This document shows positions 15,371-24,242 of a stretch of DNA of 62,207 bases, in pieces. This DNA is from Haliscomenobacter sp. (GTDB taxonomy: Bacteria > Bacteroidota > Bacteroidia > Chitinophagales > Saprospiraceae). The stretch lies in contig NZ_JADKCX010000046.1 of NCBI RefSeq assembly GCF_016718685.1, positions 1 through 62,207 of the forward strand, written 5' to 3'. Made by a program: the position numbers and the translations under genes. The notes under the pieces were generated by a model. The model saw only the letters and a program-made list of their open reading frames with translations, did not search any database and had not been told where the DNA came from. Every line of letters begins with the position of its first letter. Position 1 is the stretch's first letter.

Positions 15371-16732
15371 TTACAAATCCGCGTCCGGTTCGGCTTCGAA
15401 CCATTCCTTGGTCTTTTTGAATAAACTATCGATCCAACGTCCTCCAGGTGCGGTTCGGGAATCTTCTTCATCGTCCAGGCTCACTACTTTGGGTGTACTG
15501 AGGTTTTCCTTCGGTACGGCCACTTCTTCGGGTAATTCTACCGGAAGATTGAAACGGCCTTTTTCCCGATCTTCAATGCCCTTCATCAACAAACCGATGG
15601 CAGTGGCATAAATTGGGCTGCTCAAGTGCTCGGCATAACCGTGCGCCAGTGGCTCAATCGGGATACCAATGCGGGTGGGTAAACCCGTGTGGTACTCAGA
15701 TAATTTTTCGATGTGGCTGAGCAGCGCGCCCCCACCCGTCAGGACGATGCCCGCAATCAATTTGCGTTCAAAGCCAGAGCGACGGATTTCCCATACCACG
15801 TAATCCAGAATTTCTTCCACCCGGGCCTGAATGATCCGGGCGAGGTTTTTCTCGGAAATCTCTTTATGCTCGCGTCCGCGCAAACCGGGAATCGTAATGA
15901 TGCGGTTGTCGAACACTTCTTCGGCCAGTGCCGAACCGAATTTTACTTTCAGTTTTTCAGCTTGCTGGGTCATCACCGTACATCCTTCTTTGATGTCTTT
16001 GGTGATCACGTTGCCGCCAAAAGGAATCACCGCCGTATGGCGAATGATGCCATCCTGGAAGATGGTGATGTCGGTGGTACCACCGCCGATATCCACCAGG
16101 GCTACCCCGGCTTCTTTTTCCTCCTCATTGAGCACCGACATGGCGGAAGCGATCGGCTCCAGGGTCATATTGGCCACCCGCAAACCCGCACGCTCTACAC
16201 AACGGTAAAGATTGTTGGAAGCGGTGATTTGCCCGGTGATGATGTGGAAATTGGCTTCCAAACGCACGCCCGACATGCCGATGGGATCTACGATGCCCTG
16301 TTCGTTGTCGACCGCGTATTCCTGAGGAATGACGTGGATGATTTTGTCCCCCGGAGGCAGTACCAGTTTGTACATGTCTCCAATCAGCCGATCGATATCG
16401 ATTTGGCTGATCTCCACGATATTGTTGTCGCGCATGAGGATGCCACGGTGTTGGAGGCTTTTGATGTGTTGGCCAGCGATACCAACGTGCGCCCAATCAA
16501 AATCGGCATTGACGCCTCGTCGTGCGGCGATTACAGCTTCGGAAATAGCGTTAACGGTTTTCTCAATGTTGGATACCACTCCGCGCAAAACGCCCTCGGA
16601 ATTGACTTTGCCAACACCCAAAATTTCCAACTTTCCATGCTGATTTTTACGTCCCGCGATGGCGCATACTTTGGTTGTGCCGATGTCTACGGCCACCACC
16701 ACGTCTGACTTGCGAGCATTTGTTTCCATCAT
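15371..16732 (-). CDS. ftsA: Cell division protein FtsA
   Basis: Actin-like ATPase that tethers FtsZ filaments to the membrane and recruits the late divisome. Seen: phosphate-1 motif VVVAVDIGTTKVCAIAG, phosphate-2 region ALVDIGGGTTDITIF, adenosine motif GIVLTGGGALL, and a C-terminal stretch ending RWIDSLFKKTKEWFEAE, which forms the amphipathic membrane-targeting helix. 453 residues. Directly upstream of ftsZ; a 210-bp spacer with a GTTGAGG repeat separates it from ftsQ. Confidence 0.97.
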   Translation of the reverse strand: MMETNARKSDVVVAVDIGTTKVCAIAGRKNQHGKLEILGVGKVNSEGVLRGVVSNIEKTVNAISEAVIAARRGVNADFDWAHVGIAGQHIKSLQHRGILMRDNNIVEISQIDIDRLIGDMYKLVLPPGDKIIHVIPQEYAVDNEQGIVDPIGMSGVRLEANFHIITGQITASNNLYRCVERAGLRVANMTLEPIASAMSVLNEEEKEAGVALVDIGGGTTDITIFQDGIIRHTAVIPFGGNVITKDIKEGCTVMTQQAEKLKVKFGSALAEEVFDNRIITIPGLRGREHKEISEKNLARIIQARVEEILDYVVWEIRRSGFERKLIAGIVLTGGGALLSHIEKLSEYHTGLPTRIGIPIEPLAHGYAEHLSSPIYATAIGLLMKGIEDREKGRFNLPVELPEEVAVPKENLSTPKVVSLDDEEDSRTAPGGRWIDSLFKKTKEWFEAEPDADL

Positions 16733-16861
16733 GAATGTTCAATTTGGCCTTTTCCATAAGGAATTTAGGCAGTTAGTTCGGAAAGCTGGTTGTTGTTTGC
16801 GTGTATCAGTAAGTTAGCTACAATCCTGCCTCCGTAAAATGGGATTTTAATCTGTTTATGT

Positions 16862-16944
16862 AGTTGATAAGTTGAGGGGCTTAGAAGTTGAGGCTACCGC
16901 GAGCGACGTTCGCTCAACTTCTCAACGTCTAAACTTCTCAACTC
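16862..16944. repeat. GTTGAGG-family inverted-arm repeat
   Basis: Left arm with AGTTGA/GTTGAGG words, core GGCTACCGCGAGCGACGTTC, right arm with CTCAACTTCTCAAC words. Shares its core with the copy at 50738-50855. Overlaps the ftsQ stop codon by two bases. Confidence 0.8.
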
Positions 16945-17731
16945 ATTTACAAATCACCTGTCCGCGAAAGCGAACATCGATACTGCGGTATTTTCGCCAA
17001 CCTTCATAAGGCATGGCTTCACGGTAAAAGATTTTCAGGTTCTTGATCTTGTCCGGGGCATCTTCGTACTTTCCGAAAACGATCTTTTGATCACCAATCA
17101 TCGGTGCCAAAATAAAGTCGCCGTTGCTGCTCACGAAGATTTGTCCAATCATGGCATTCAAAAATGCATCGTTGCGTAGATCCTGACTCAGCAAACACAA
17201 GTGCCGAAGCAGGTGTCTTTCGCGCAGCAGGTAATCAGAAACATACTCGGGAATCCTGCCAGTAGCCACCACCACGCGGGCGGTAAAGTGCTTGGAAAGC
17301 GGCATCCTTTTTCCGTTTTTATCCAGGTAATAGTTCCATCCGTCTTGGTCTATGATGCGGATTACGGGTTCCCTTTGGGTCACACTGACCCGCACAAAAT
17401 CACGTGAATCCAGGTATACTTCCGCGTCTTCCACCAATGGGTCTTTTTCCAAAACACGCTCCAGTCGGTCTATTTCCACTGTGCGCACGGAACGCGACTC
17501 AAACTCATAGCCAAAAGCTTTGTGGATCAACTCACGTACATCTACGGGTTGCATCAGCAAATCGCCGTTGGGTAAGGGTTTGATGTCTACCTCTACTCCT
17601 TTTACCGCTGAACCTTTGCGGTGGTTTACGGCGGCTAAAATGACCACGGCGCCAAGCAGCAGGCTGGCCATCCAGCCCAGGGCTTTCAGCTGTTGCCTCG
17701 TGATCACGTTTTTGTTTACTGGTTCCGCCAT
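16943..17731 (-). CDS. ftsQ: Cell division protein FtsQ/DivIB
   Basis: Bitopic divisome protein that links FtsL/FtsB partners and septal synthesis. 262 residues: a short cytoplasmic N-terminus, one transmembrane segment (GWMASLLLGAVVILAAV, about 19-35), a POTRA-like region with VRTVEIDRLERVLEKDPLVEDAEVYLDS, then the beta domain (VSVTQREPVIRIIDQDG, YYLDKNGKRMPLS). Position between murC and ftsA supports the call, since FtsQ sequences are poorly conserved. Starts 4 nt after murC ends. Confidence 0.92.
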   Translation of the reverse strand: MAEPVNKNVITRQQLKALGWMASLLLGAVVILAAVNHRKGSAVKGVEVDIKPLPNGDLLMQPVDVRELIHKAFGYEFESRSVRTVEIDRLERVLEKDPLVEDAEVYLDSRDFVRVSVTQREPVIRIIDQDGWNYYLDKNGKRMPLSKHFTARVVVATGRIPEYVSDYLLRERHLLRHLCLLSQDLRNDAFLNAMIGQIFVSSNGDFILAPMIGDQKIVFGKYEDAPDKIKNLKIFYREAMPYEGWRKYRSIDVRFRGQVICK

Positions 17732-17735
17732 GGTG

Positions 17736-19106
17736 TTATACCTTTTCTGGTTTTAGACTTTTAAGCCAATTGCCAATCGGTTCTACCAGGGTATCAATAT
17801 CGCCAGCGCCAAGGGTCAGCAATACTTCTGGTTTGTTTTTTTGCAAAGCCGGTAATAGCTCCGCTTTAGTGATCAAGTGGACATTGGGGTTGCGCATCAG
17901 CTTTACCAACATTTCAGAACTCACTCCTGGAATCGGTAGTTCCCGCGCAGGGTAAATGTCCAACAAGTATATTTCGTCCAGTCCATCCAGGGCTTCCGCA
18001 AAACCTTCCGCAAAATCGCGGGTGCGGCTGAACAAATGCGGCTGAAAAGCACCGGTAATTTTGGCCGCAGGAAACAATTCCCGTGCAGCCCCAATCGCGG
18101 CATTCAACTCAGTTGGATGGTGTGCATAGTCGTCAAAAAAAGCAATTTCTTCATCGCGGTAGATGATTTCAAAGCGGCGCTTCACCCCTCGGAAAGCTTC
18201 CAGTCCGCTGCGCAGGGCCTCATCACTGGCGCCCAATTGCAGGGCAATCGACATGGCTACTGTGGCATTTTCTACGTTGTGTCTACCCGGTAATGGCATG
18301 CGTAATCCTTTGATTTCGCGCTCAGGACTCAGGTAATCAAATACGAAGTAGCCTTTTTCCACCCGGATGTTGTGCGCCTGGTAATCACCACCTTCCACCC
18401 CAAAACTCCGGTAGGGAGTCTTCGCATCAAAATGGGTAGTCAGCTGGTGTTGCAACCACAGGGTGCCACCCGGTTTGATTTGTTTGGCAAATGCTTTAAA
18501 TCCAGTATTCAACAGGGTTTCTGCATCCCCATAAATATCCAGGTGATCGGCATCCATCGACATGATGGAGGCAATATCCGGGTGCAGGTGCAAAAAGGAG
18601 CGGTCAAACTCATCGGCTTCTACCACTACCCATTCACTGCTGCCCAGTACGTAATTGGATTCAAAATTGCGCGCAATGCCCCCCAAAAATGCGGTGCAAT
18701 CCACGCCAGTACTGCGCAATAAGTGGGCAGTGAGTGAAGATGTAGTGGTTTTGCCGTGGGTTCCAGCAATGGCCACCGTTTTCATACCCCGGCTAATGAT
18801 GCCCAATACTTCCGCCCGTTTTTTAATCGGGGTTCCCTGGTTCAAAAAATATTGATATTCGGCATGGCTGGTTGGAACAGCGGGGGTATAGACCACCAGA
18901 TCCACTCCAGCCGGAATTTTATCCACATCCTCCTCATAATGTACCTGCATGCCTTCAGCTTCCAGCGCACGGGTCAGTTCCGTAGAAGTGCGGTCGTAAC
19001 CGTGCACGTCTACCCCACGCTGCAGGAAATAGCGGGCGATGGCACTCATGCCGATGCCGCCAATTCCAATGAAATAAAGCCTTTTAATGTCTTGAAGGTC
19101 AAGCAT
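17736..19106 (-). CDS. murC: UDP-N-acetylmuramate--L-alanine ligase
   Basis: Adds L-alanine to UDP-MurNAc, the first amino acid of the peptidoglycan stem, in the cytosol. 456 residues with the three Mur-ligase domains: Rossmann start YFIGIGGIGMSAIARYF, ATP-binding loop AGTHGKTTTSSL, central DADHLDIYGD, and C-terminal FDDYAHHPTE. The start codon lies inside the 3' end of the murG frame as written (61 nt overlap, discussed under murG). Confidence 0.97.
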   Translation of the reverse strand: MLDLQDIKRLYFIGIGGIGMSAIARYFLQRGVDVHGYDRTSTELTRALEAEGMQVHYEEDVDKIPAGVDLVVYTPAVPTSHAEYQYFLNQGTPIKKRAEVLGIISRGMKTVAIAGTHGKTTTSSLTAHLLRSTGVDCTAFLGGIARNFESNYVLGSSEWVVVEADEFDRSFLHLHPDIASIMSMDADHLDIYGDAETLLNTGFKAFAKQIKPGGTLWLQHQLTTHFDAKTPYRSFGVEGGDYQAHNIRVEKGYFVFDYLSPEREIKGLRMPLPGRHNVENATVAMSIALQLGASDEALRSGLEAFRGVKRRFEIIYRDEEIAFFDDYAHHPTELNAAIGAARELFPAAKITGAFQPHLFSRTRDFAEGFAEALDGLDEIYLLDIYPARELPIPGVSSEMLVKLMRNPNVHLITKAELLPALQKNKPEVLLTLGAGDIDTLVEPIGNWLKSLKPEKV

Positions 19107-20256
19107 ACATTAAGTTGAGGTTTAGGGGGGGGGGCGCCCTTCCTCTTCAACTTTTCAACTAAACTCAGTACTTGCTCCGCAATTTCCTCTGCTGCATTTG
19201 GTTTAGCCAGCGCGAGGATGTTTTGGGCAAGGGTGTTTCGTTTCGTTTCGTTTTTCAACAATTCAAGCGCCTGGGGCAACAATTCGGCTACGGTATCGCC
19301 ATTGGCTACCATAATCGCCGCATTTTTGTCCACCAGTGCCTGGGCGTTTTTGGTTTGGTGGTCTTCAGCCACAAAAGGCGAAGGCACCAAAATGGCAGGT
19401 TTACCCACCAAGCACAGTTCCGAGATGGTCAGTGCCCCGGCTCGTGAGCACACCACATCGGCGGCAGCATAAGCCAGGTCCATTCGATCAATGAACGCCA
19501 TCAGTTTCACATTCGTCAACTGCGCCGTTGCACAGTTTTGGTATTTTTCATAGTGGCTCCCGCCGCATTGCCAAATCACTTGCACATCGGTATTGCTGCG
19601 CAAAAAATCGGTGTTATGTGCCATCGCTTCATTGATGGAGAGCGCTCCAAGGCTGCCTCCAAAAATGAGCAAAGTGGGCTTGTCTGCCGCTAGCCCAAAA
19701 TGGGTTCGCGCTGCTGCACGATCGCTGGCTTGCGCTACCGATCCGCGTACCGGGTTTCCGGTCAGGACGATTTTTTCCGCTGGGAAAAAACGCTCCATCC
19801 CTTCGTAGGCCACGCACACTTTTTGCACCCTTTGGCTCAACAGTTTATTGGTCACTCCCGCGTAGGAATTTTGCTCCTGAATCAGGGCGGGAATTCCTTT
19901 TCGGGTAGCCATGTCCAATAAGGGTCCGCTAGCGTATCCTCCAACCCCCACGGCTACCTGGGGTTTGAATTTTCGCAAAATGCTGCGGGCATTCAGCAGG
20001 CTATGTATCAATTTGACCGGAAAAAGTAAGTTGCGAAACGAGAGGGAGCGTTGGAATCCACTGATCCAAAGACCTTCGATCGAGTACCCCGCTTTGGGTA
20101 CTTTTTCCATCTCAATTTTTCCCTGAGCACCAACAAACAGAATCTCCACGCCAGGCACTTTTGCCTTGATGGCATCGGCAATGGCGATCGCCGGGAAAAC
20201 ATGTCCCCCTGTGCCGCCGCCGCTGATGATGATTCGTGGTGCTCTTTATCGTTCAT
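19046..20256 (-). CDS. murG: MurG (lipid II-forming GlcNAc transferase), with apparent frame errors at both ends
   Basis: Transfers GlcNAc to lipid I at the inner membrane face. Signature parts: GGGTGGHVFPAIAIADAI, GGYASGPLLDMA, QEQNSYAG, GGSLGALSINEA and SRAGALTISEL. No ATG, GTG or TTG opens the GGGTGGH frame: the only good start (ATG 20256, seven nt after the ftsW stop, MNDKEHH) is one base out of frame. One missing base around 20233-20240 would join them. At the 3' end a C10 tract (19125-19134) lets the frame run on 61 nt into murC; eleven C would give a stop at 19122 and 378 residues, closer to the usual length. Function is secure; exact ends are not. Confidence 0.9.
19112..19160. repeat. 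Short GTTGAGG inverted repeat containing a G10/C10 tract
   Basis: AAGTTGAGG on the left and CCTCTTCAACTTTTCAACT on the right flank ten consecutive G. It lies across the murG 3' end, just before the murC start. Confidence 0.65.
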
Positions 20257-20262
20257 ATTCGT

Positions 20263-21402
20263 TTAGTCTCCGTCGTTTAGTTCTACAAAGCGGCTCACAC
20301 TCAGGATGATGCCGAAAGAGATACAAGTGAACAAGGTAGATGTCCCTCCTCGGCTCACCATCGGCAAGGTTACTCCCGCTACCGGTATCAAATGCAGTGC
20401 GGTGGCAATGTTGACGAATGCCTGAGTGATCATGAGAATGCCCAAACCCAGTGCCACCATGGCACCAAATGCTTTGGAACTCTTGGTGACCAGGCGCGTT
20501 ATCCGGAAAAAGAGCACGATGTACATCGAAATCACAATGGTACCCCCAATGATTCCGTATTCCTCACAGATGATGGCGTAAATAAAGTCAGAATAGGACG
20601 ATGGTAAATAGTTGCGTTGGGTGCTGTTTCCGGGGCCCACCCCAAACCATTCCCCATTGGCAATGGCTATTTTGGCCTGTTGCACCTGGTACCCGCCAAT
20701 AGGATTGGTGACAAAATCGCGAATCCGCTCCGACCAGGTATCTACCCGGAAGAAACCAGGAAAGGCATCTGCCGTAAAAATCAGCAGCGCAAATACCATC
20801 AAACCGAGGATCAGCAAAGACAGGATAAAACGTACGTCCACCCGGCCTACAAACATCATCATGAGGCAGGTAAAAAACAGCAAAACCGCAGTAGAAAGGT
20901 CTGCTGGCGCAATGAGCCCGCACACAATCAGTACAGGTACAATGATCGGAATAAATGCCGATTTCCAGTCCTTGATGTAATCCTGTTTGGCCGAAATTGA
21001 CCTGGCCACGTAAATCACCAGGGCAAGTTTGGCAAAATCAGAGGTTTGGAAGGTCAATCCCGTAAAGGGAATTTGAATCCAACGCCGGGCATCGTTGATG
21101 TTTGCCCCGAAAAACAAGGTATAAAACAAGAGCGGTAAGGCAATGAAAAACAAATACGGAGCCGCCCGGTGAAAGCGCATGTAATTGAATGTATGGCAGA
21201 AATAGGTGATCAGCAAGCCCCCGAAGATGAACACAGTTTGCCGGATGAGGAAAATTTCGGTGTTGCCCCCTACTTTTTGGTAAGCCAGGGTTCCGGTGGA
21301 ACTGTACACTACCAAAAGCGAGAATACTGCCAAAATCGACAGCACCGCCCAAATGGAACGATCTCCCTGTAATTCAGAACTGATTCTCGCAAATACACTC
21401 AT
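20263..21402 (-). CDS. ftsW: Septal peptidoglycan glycosyltransferase FtsW (SEDS family)
   Basis: Polytopic membrane enzyme that polymerises lipid II at the septum together with FtsI. 379 residues with about ten transmembrane segments. Seen: SLLVVYSSTGTLAYQK in the first segments, the RWIQIPF-LTFQTSDFAKLALV block with the conserved F-Q-x-S-D/E motif, GEWFGVGPGNSTQRNYLPSSYSDFIYA (in two parts) and PVAGVTLPMVSRGGTS. Start at 21402 is the only ATG near the predicted N-terminus. It lies between murD and murG, as is usual in this cluster. Confidence 0.96.
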   Translation of the reverse strand: MSVFARISSELQGDRSIWAVLSILAVFSLLVVYSSTGTLAYQKVGGNTEIFLIRQTVFIFGGLLITYFCHTFNYMRFHRAAPYLFFIALPLLFYTLFFGANINDARRWIQIPFTGLTFQTSDFAKLALVIYVARSISAKQDYIKDWKSAFIPIIVPVLIVCGLIAPADLSTAVLLFFTCLMMMFVGRVDVRFILSLLILGLMVFALLIFTADAFPGFFRVDTWSERIRDFVTNPIGGYQVQQAKIAIANGEWFGVGPGNSTQRNYLPSSYSDFIYAIICEEYGIIGGTIVISMYIVLFFRITRLVTKSSKAFGAMVALGLGILMITQAFVNIATALHLIPVAGVTLPMVSRGGTSTLFTCISFGIILSVSRFVELNDGD

Positions 21403-21405
21403 AAT

Positions 21406-21490
21406 AGTGAAAAATTAAAAGTGAAAAGTGAAAAGCGAATCGTGAATAAAGAGCGATCGTTTTTCACTTTTCGCTTTTCACTTTTCACTT
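21406..21490. repeat. GTGAAAA-family inverted-arm repeat overlapping the murD stop
   Basis: Iterated GTGAAAAGTGAAAAGCGAA words (21406-21440) mirrored by TTCGCTTTTCACTTTTCACTT (21470-21490). The right arm encodes the last three residues (SEK) and the stop of murD. Confidence 0.8.
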
Positions 21491-22803
21491 AACTCCAAGA
21501 CTGCGGCTTTGAATTGATTGCCACGGTCTTCGTAATTTTTAAACAAGTCAAAACTGGCACAAGCGGGCGAAAGCAAAACGGTATCTCCTGGGCTCGCTAA
21601 CCGAGCTGCGGTAGTAACTGCTTCCACTGCACTGCCAGTTTCAACAATATTTTCGACGATTCCACTGAAGCACTGCACAATTTTGCGGTTGTCCAGCCCC
21701 ATACACACCACAGCTTTAACTTTGGCTTTGACAAATTCGAGCAGCGGCTCGTAGTCATTGCCTTTGTCTTGCCCACCCACAATCCAGACCGTAGGTCGGG
21801 ACATGGCTTCGAGGGCGTAGTACACCGAATCTACGTTGGTGGCTTTGCTGTCGTTGATGTATTCCACCCCCTCAACAGTAGCCACCTTTTCGAGCCGGTG
21901 CGGCGCATTGACGAAGGTGTTTAAACCTTCCTGAATGCGCTCCGGTGCTATCCCAACCTGGAGCGCAACCTGCACTGCAAACAGTGCATTCATGTAATTG
22001 TGCCGCCCCATCAGTGGAGTCGTACTCATGTCAAAGGTATACCCGCCAACTTTGAGGCGGGTGCCTTCCGTCATCTGGAAGGTAATCGGTACCGCTTTGG
22101 CCTGCGTCGGATAGTGCTCCAGTTGCCCGCCCACATTGGGGTCATCGGCGTTGTAGAGAAACGTATCCTCGGCTTGCTGAGCCTTGACGATGTTGAACTT
22201 TGCGGCCGCGTATTTTTCCAACTGGTAATCGTAACGATCCAGGTGGTCGGGCGTGATGTTCAAAATCATCGCAATATCTGGTCGGTATTCCCGAATGCCT
22301 TCCAACTGAAAACTGCTGAGTTCCAGTACGTAGAAGGGATAATCCCGTTCGGCAACAATCCGTGCAAAACTTTTGCCCACATTTCCGCCCATCGCTACAT
22401 CCATACCCGCTGTGGCCAGCAAATGATAAACAAGGTTGGTCGTTGTGGTTTTGCCATTGCTACCGGTGATGCCGATGGTAAAACTCCGGGTATACCGCGC
22501 CGCAAATTCAATTTCCGAAATTACCGGCAAACCTTTGCCGATGATTTCCTGCAAAAGAGGCGCCTTGTCAGGTATTCCCGGGCTTTTGATGATCAGGTCC
22601 ATGGCCAGGATGCGTTCGTGGTCATGGTTGCCTTCTTCAAACGGGATACCGTATTGCGCCAATTCTGCTTTGTACCCATCTTTGATCAGACCTTTGTCTG
22701 ATACAAATACTTTGTGGCCTTTTTGTTTGGCCAGTATTGCTGCCCCAACACCGCTTTCGCCAGCGCCAAGGATGGCTATTTTTACAATTTGATCGAGGCC
22801 CAT
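21478..22803 (-). CDS. murD: UDP-N-acetylmuramoyl-L-alanine--D-glutamate ligase
   Basis: Adds D-glutamate to the peptidoglycan precursor. 441 residues: N-terminal Rossmann KIAILGAGESGVGAAILA, ATP loop TIGITGSNGKTTTTNLVYH, ILNITPDHLDRYD, MGRHNYMNALFA and the C-terminal YINDSKATNVDS plus LLSPACASFDLFKNYEDRG. All match MurD. Starts 3 nt after mraY. The last residues are encoded by a GTGAAAA repeat arm. Confidence 0.97.
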   Translation of the reverse strand: MGLDQIVKIAILGAGESGVGAAILAKQKGHKVFVSDKGLIKDGYKAELAQYGIPFEEGNHDHERILAMDLIIKSPGIPDKAPLLQEIIGKGLPVISEIEFAARYTRSFTIGITGSNGKTTTTNLVYHLLATAGMDVAMGGNVGKSFARIVAERDYPFYVLELSSFQLEGIREYRPDIAMILNITPDHLDRYDYQLEKYAAAKFNIVKAQQAEDTFLYNADDPNVGGQLEHYPTQAKAVPITFQMTEGTRLKVGGYTFDMSTTPLMGRHNYMNALFAVQVALQVGIAPERIQEGLNTFVNAPHRLEKVATVEGVEYINDSKATNVDSVYYALEAMSRPTVWIVGGQDKGNDYEPLLEFVKAKVKAVVCMGLDNRKIVQCFSGIVENIVETGSAVEAVTTAARLASPGDTVLLSPACASFDLFKNYEDRGNQFKAAVLELSEK

Positions 22804-22806
22804 GGC

Positions 22807-24075
22807 TTAGCGGATTTTAAGGGTAATGATGGTCATCACGGCCAATAAAATGCCAATAATCCAAAAGCGGGTAACGATCTTCACCTCGTGCATCCCCTTT
22901 TTTTGATAATGGTGGTGCAAGGGTGACATCAAAAAGATCCGCCGGCCTTCGCCGTAGCGCTTTTTGGTGTATTTGAAGTAGGCTACTTGCAGCACTACCG
23001 ATAAGTTTTCCACCACAAAAATCCCGCACAACACCGGAATCAGCAGCTCTTTGCGCAGCAAAATGGCCAATGCCGCAATGATGCCTCCGAGGGTCAAACT
23101 TCCTGTATCGCCCATAAATACCTGAGCGGGAAAAGCATTGTACCACAAGAACCCGATGCAAGCACCTACCAAACAGGCTGAAAAGACCACCAACTCCTCC
23201 GTACCCGGCAAATGCAGGATGTTGAGGTAATTGGCTGCAATCGCATTGGACGATACGTAGGCCAAAATGCCCAGGGTCGCGCCAATGATGCCCGAAACGC
23301 CTGTCGCCAGTCCATCGATCCCATCCGTCAGGTTGGCCGCATTGGATACGGCCGTGACGACGATGATGATGAACGGAATGTACAAGAGCCAGAGCCATTT
23401 TTTCCCCGTTTCTACATCACCAGGCATTAGCCAGGCGTAGTCCAGGTGATTGTTCTTCAAAAAAGGAACATTGGTCACGTTGGTCTTGTAGTCGGCTTTT
23501 TCGATGGCGCCATCGCGGTCTTCGATGTAAATGAAACTGCTGACCCGATCGGCTTCCGTAAGGCCCAGCTCGCGTGCTGAGTTGGTTTCCACCCGCACCT
23601 TGATGTCGCGGTTGAACATCATCGCCGTGGCAATGATGACTCCCAGCACAACCTGGCCGATGATTTTGTAGCGCCCACTCAATCCGGCTTTGTTCTTTTT
23701 GAACACCTTGATGTAGTCGTCTACAAACCCGATGATGGCCATCCAGGACGTCGTCATCACCATAATGATGATGTAGATGTTGTCCAGTTTTGACATCAAC
23801 AGGCAGGGGATCAAAATTGCCAGGATGATGATGACTCCACCCATGGTTGGCGTTCCTTTTTTGGCTGCCAAACCTGCAAGTCCAAGTTCTTCGCGGTTGT
23901 CATCGCTGATTTGCTGTTTGCGCAAATATTTGATGATTCGACCACCCAAAACGAGGGAAATCAGCAGGGAAATAATGATTGCTACTCCGGCCCGGAAAGT
24001 GATGTATTGAAACAAACCAGCGCCTTTAAAGTGCCCAAAATTGGCCTGAAGCCAATCGACTAGATTAATCAGCAT
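22807..24075 (-). CDS. mraY: Phospho-N-acetylmuramoyl-pentapeptide transferase
   Basis: Makes lipid I from UDP-MurNAc-pentapeptide and undecaprenyl phosphate. 422 residues, polytopic. Seen: KKGTPTMGGVIIILAI, GFVDDYIKVFKKNKAGLSGRYK (in two parts, with the DD motif), NAANLTDGIDGLATG, FMGDTGSLTLGG and the HHH motif in PLHHHYQKKGMHE. About 60 residues longer than the E. coli enzyme because of an extracytoplasmic insertion around 160-215, a form common in Bacteroidota. Separated from murE by about 200 bp. Confidence 0.97.
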   Translation of the reverse strand: MLINLVDWLQANFGHFKGAGLFQYITFRAGVAIIISLLISLVLGGRIIKYLRKQQISDDNREELGLAGLAAKKGTPTMGGVIIILAILIPCLLMSKLDNIYIIIMVMTTSWMAIIGFVDDYIKVFKKNKAGLSGRYKIIGQVVLGVIIATAMMFNRDIKVRVETNSARELGLTEADRVSSFIYIEDRDGAIEKADYKTNVTNVPFLKNNHLDYAWLMPGDVETGKKWLWLLYIPFIIIVVTAVSNAANLTDGIDGLATGVSGIIGATLGILAYVSSNAIAANYLNILHLPGTEELVVFSACLVGACIGFLWYNAFPAQVFMGDTGSLTLGGIIAALAILLRKELLIPVLCGIFVVENLSVVLQVAYFKYTKKRYGEGRRIFLMSPLHHHYQKKGMHEVKIVTRFWIIGILLAVMTIITLKIR

Positions 24076-24242
24076 AAGTTCGATGATTGTAAGGATCCAG
24101 ATTCGGGATTAACCGAACCGGGCAAACACCCTATTTTACTTTTTTCAAAGCCGCAAAAATAGCAATTCCCCCCTGCTTTTCTCTTTTGCTCCTGCAAGAG
24201 TTATCCACAAAACCTCAAAATTAGTCCCGAATGCTTCCGGGA

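Noticed and set aside
19125..19134. C10 tract in murG as a phase-variation switch
   Set aside because: MurG is essential, and other homopolymer indels in the window point to sequence error; switching the extreme C-terminus would have no clear purpose.
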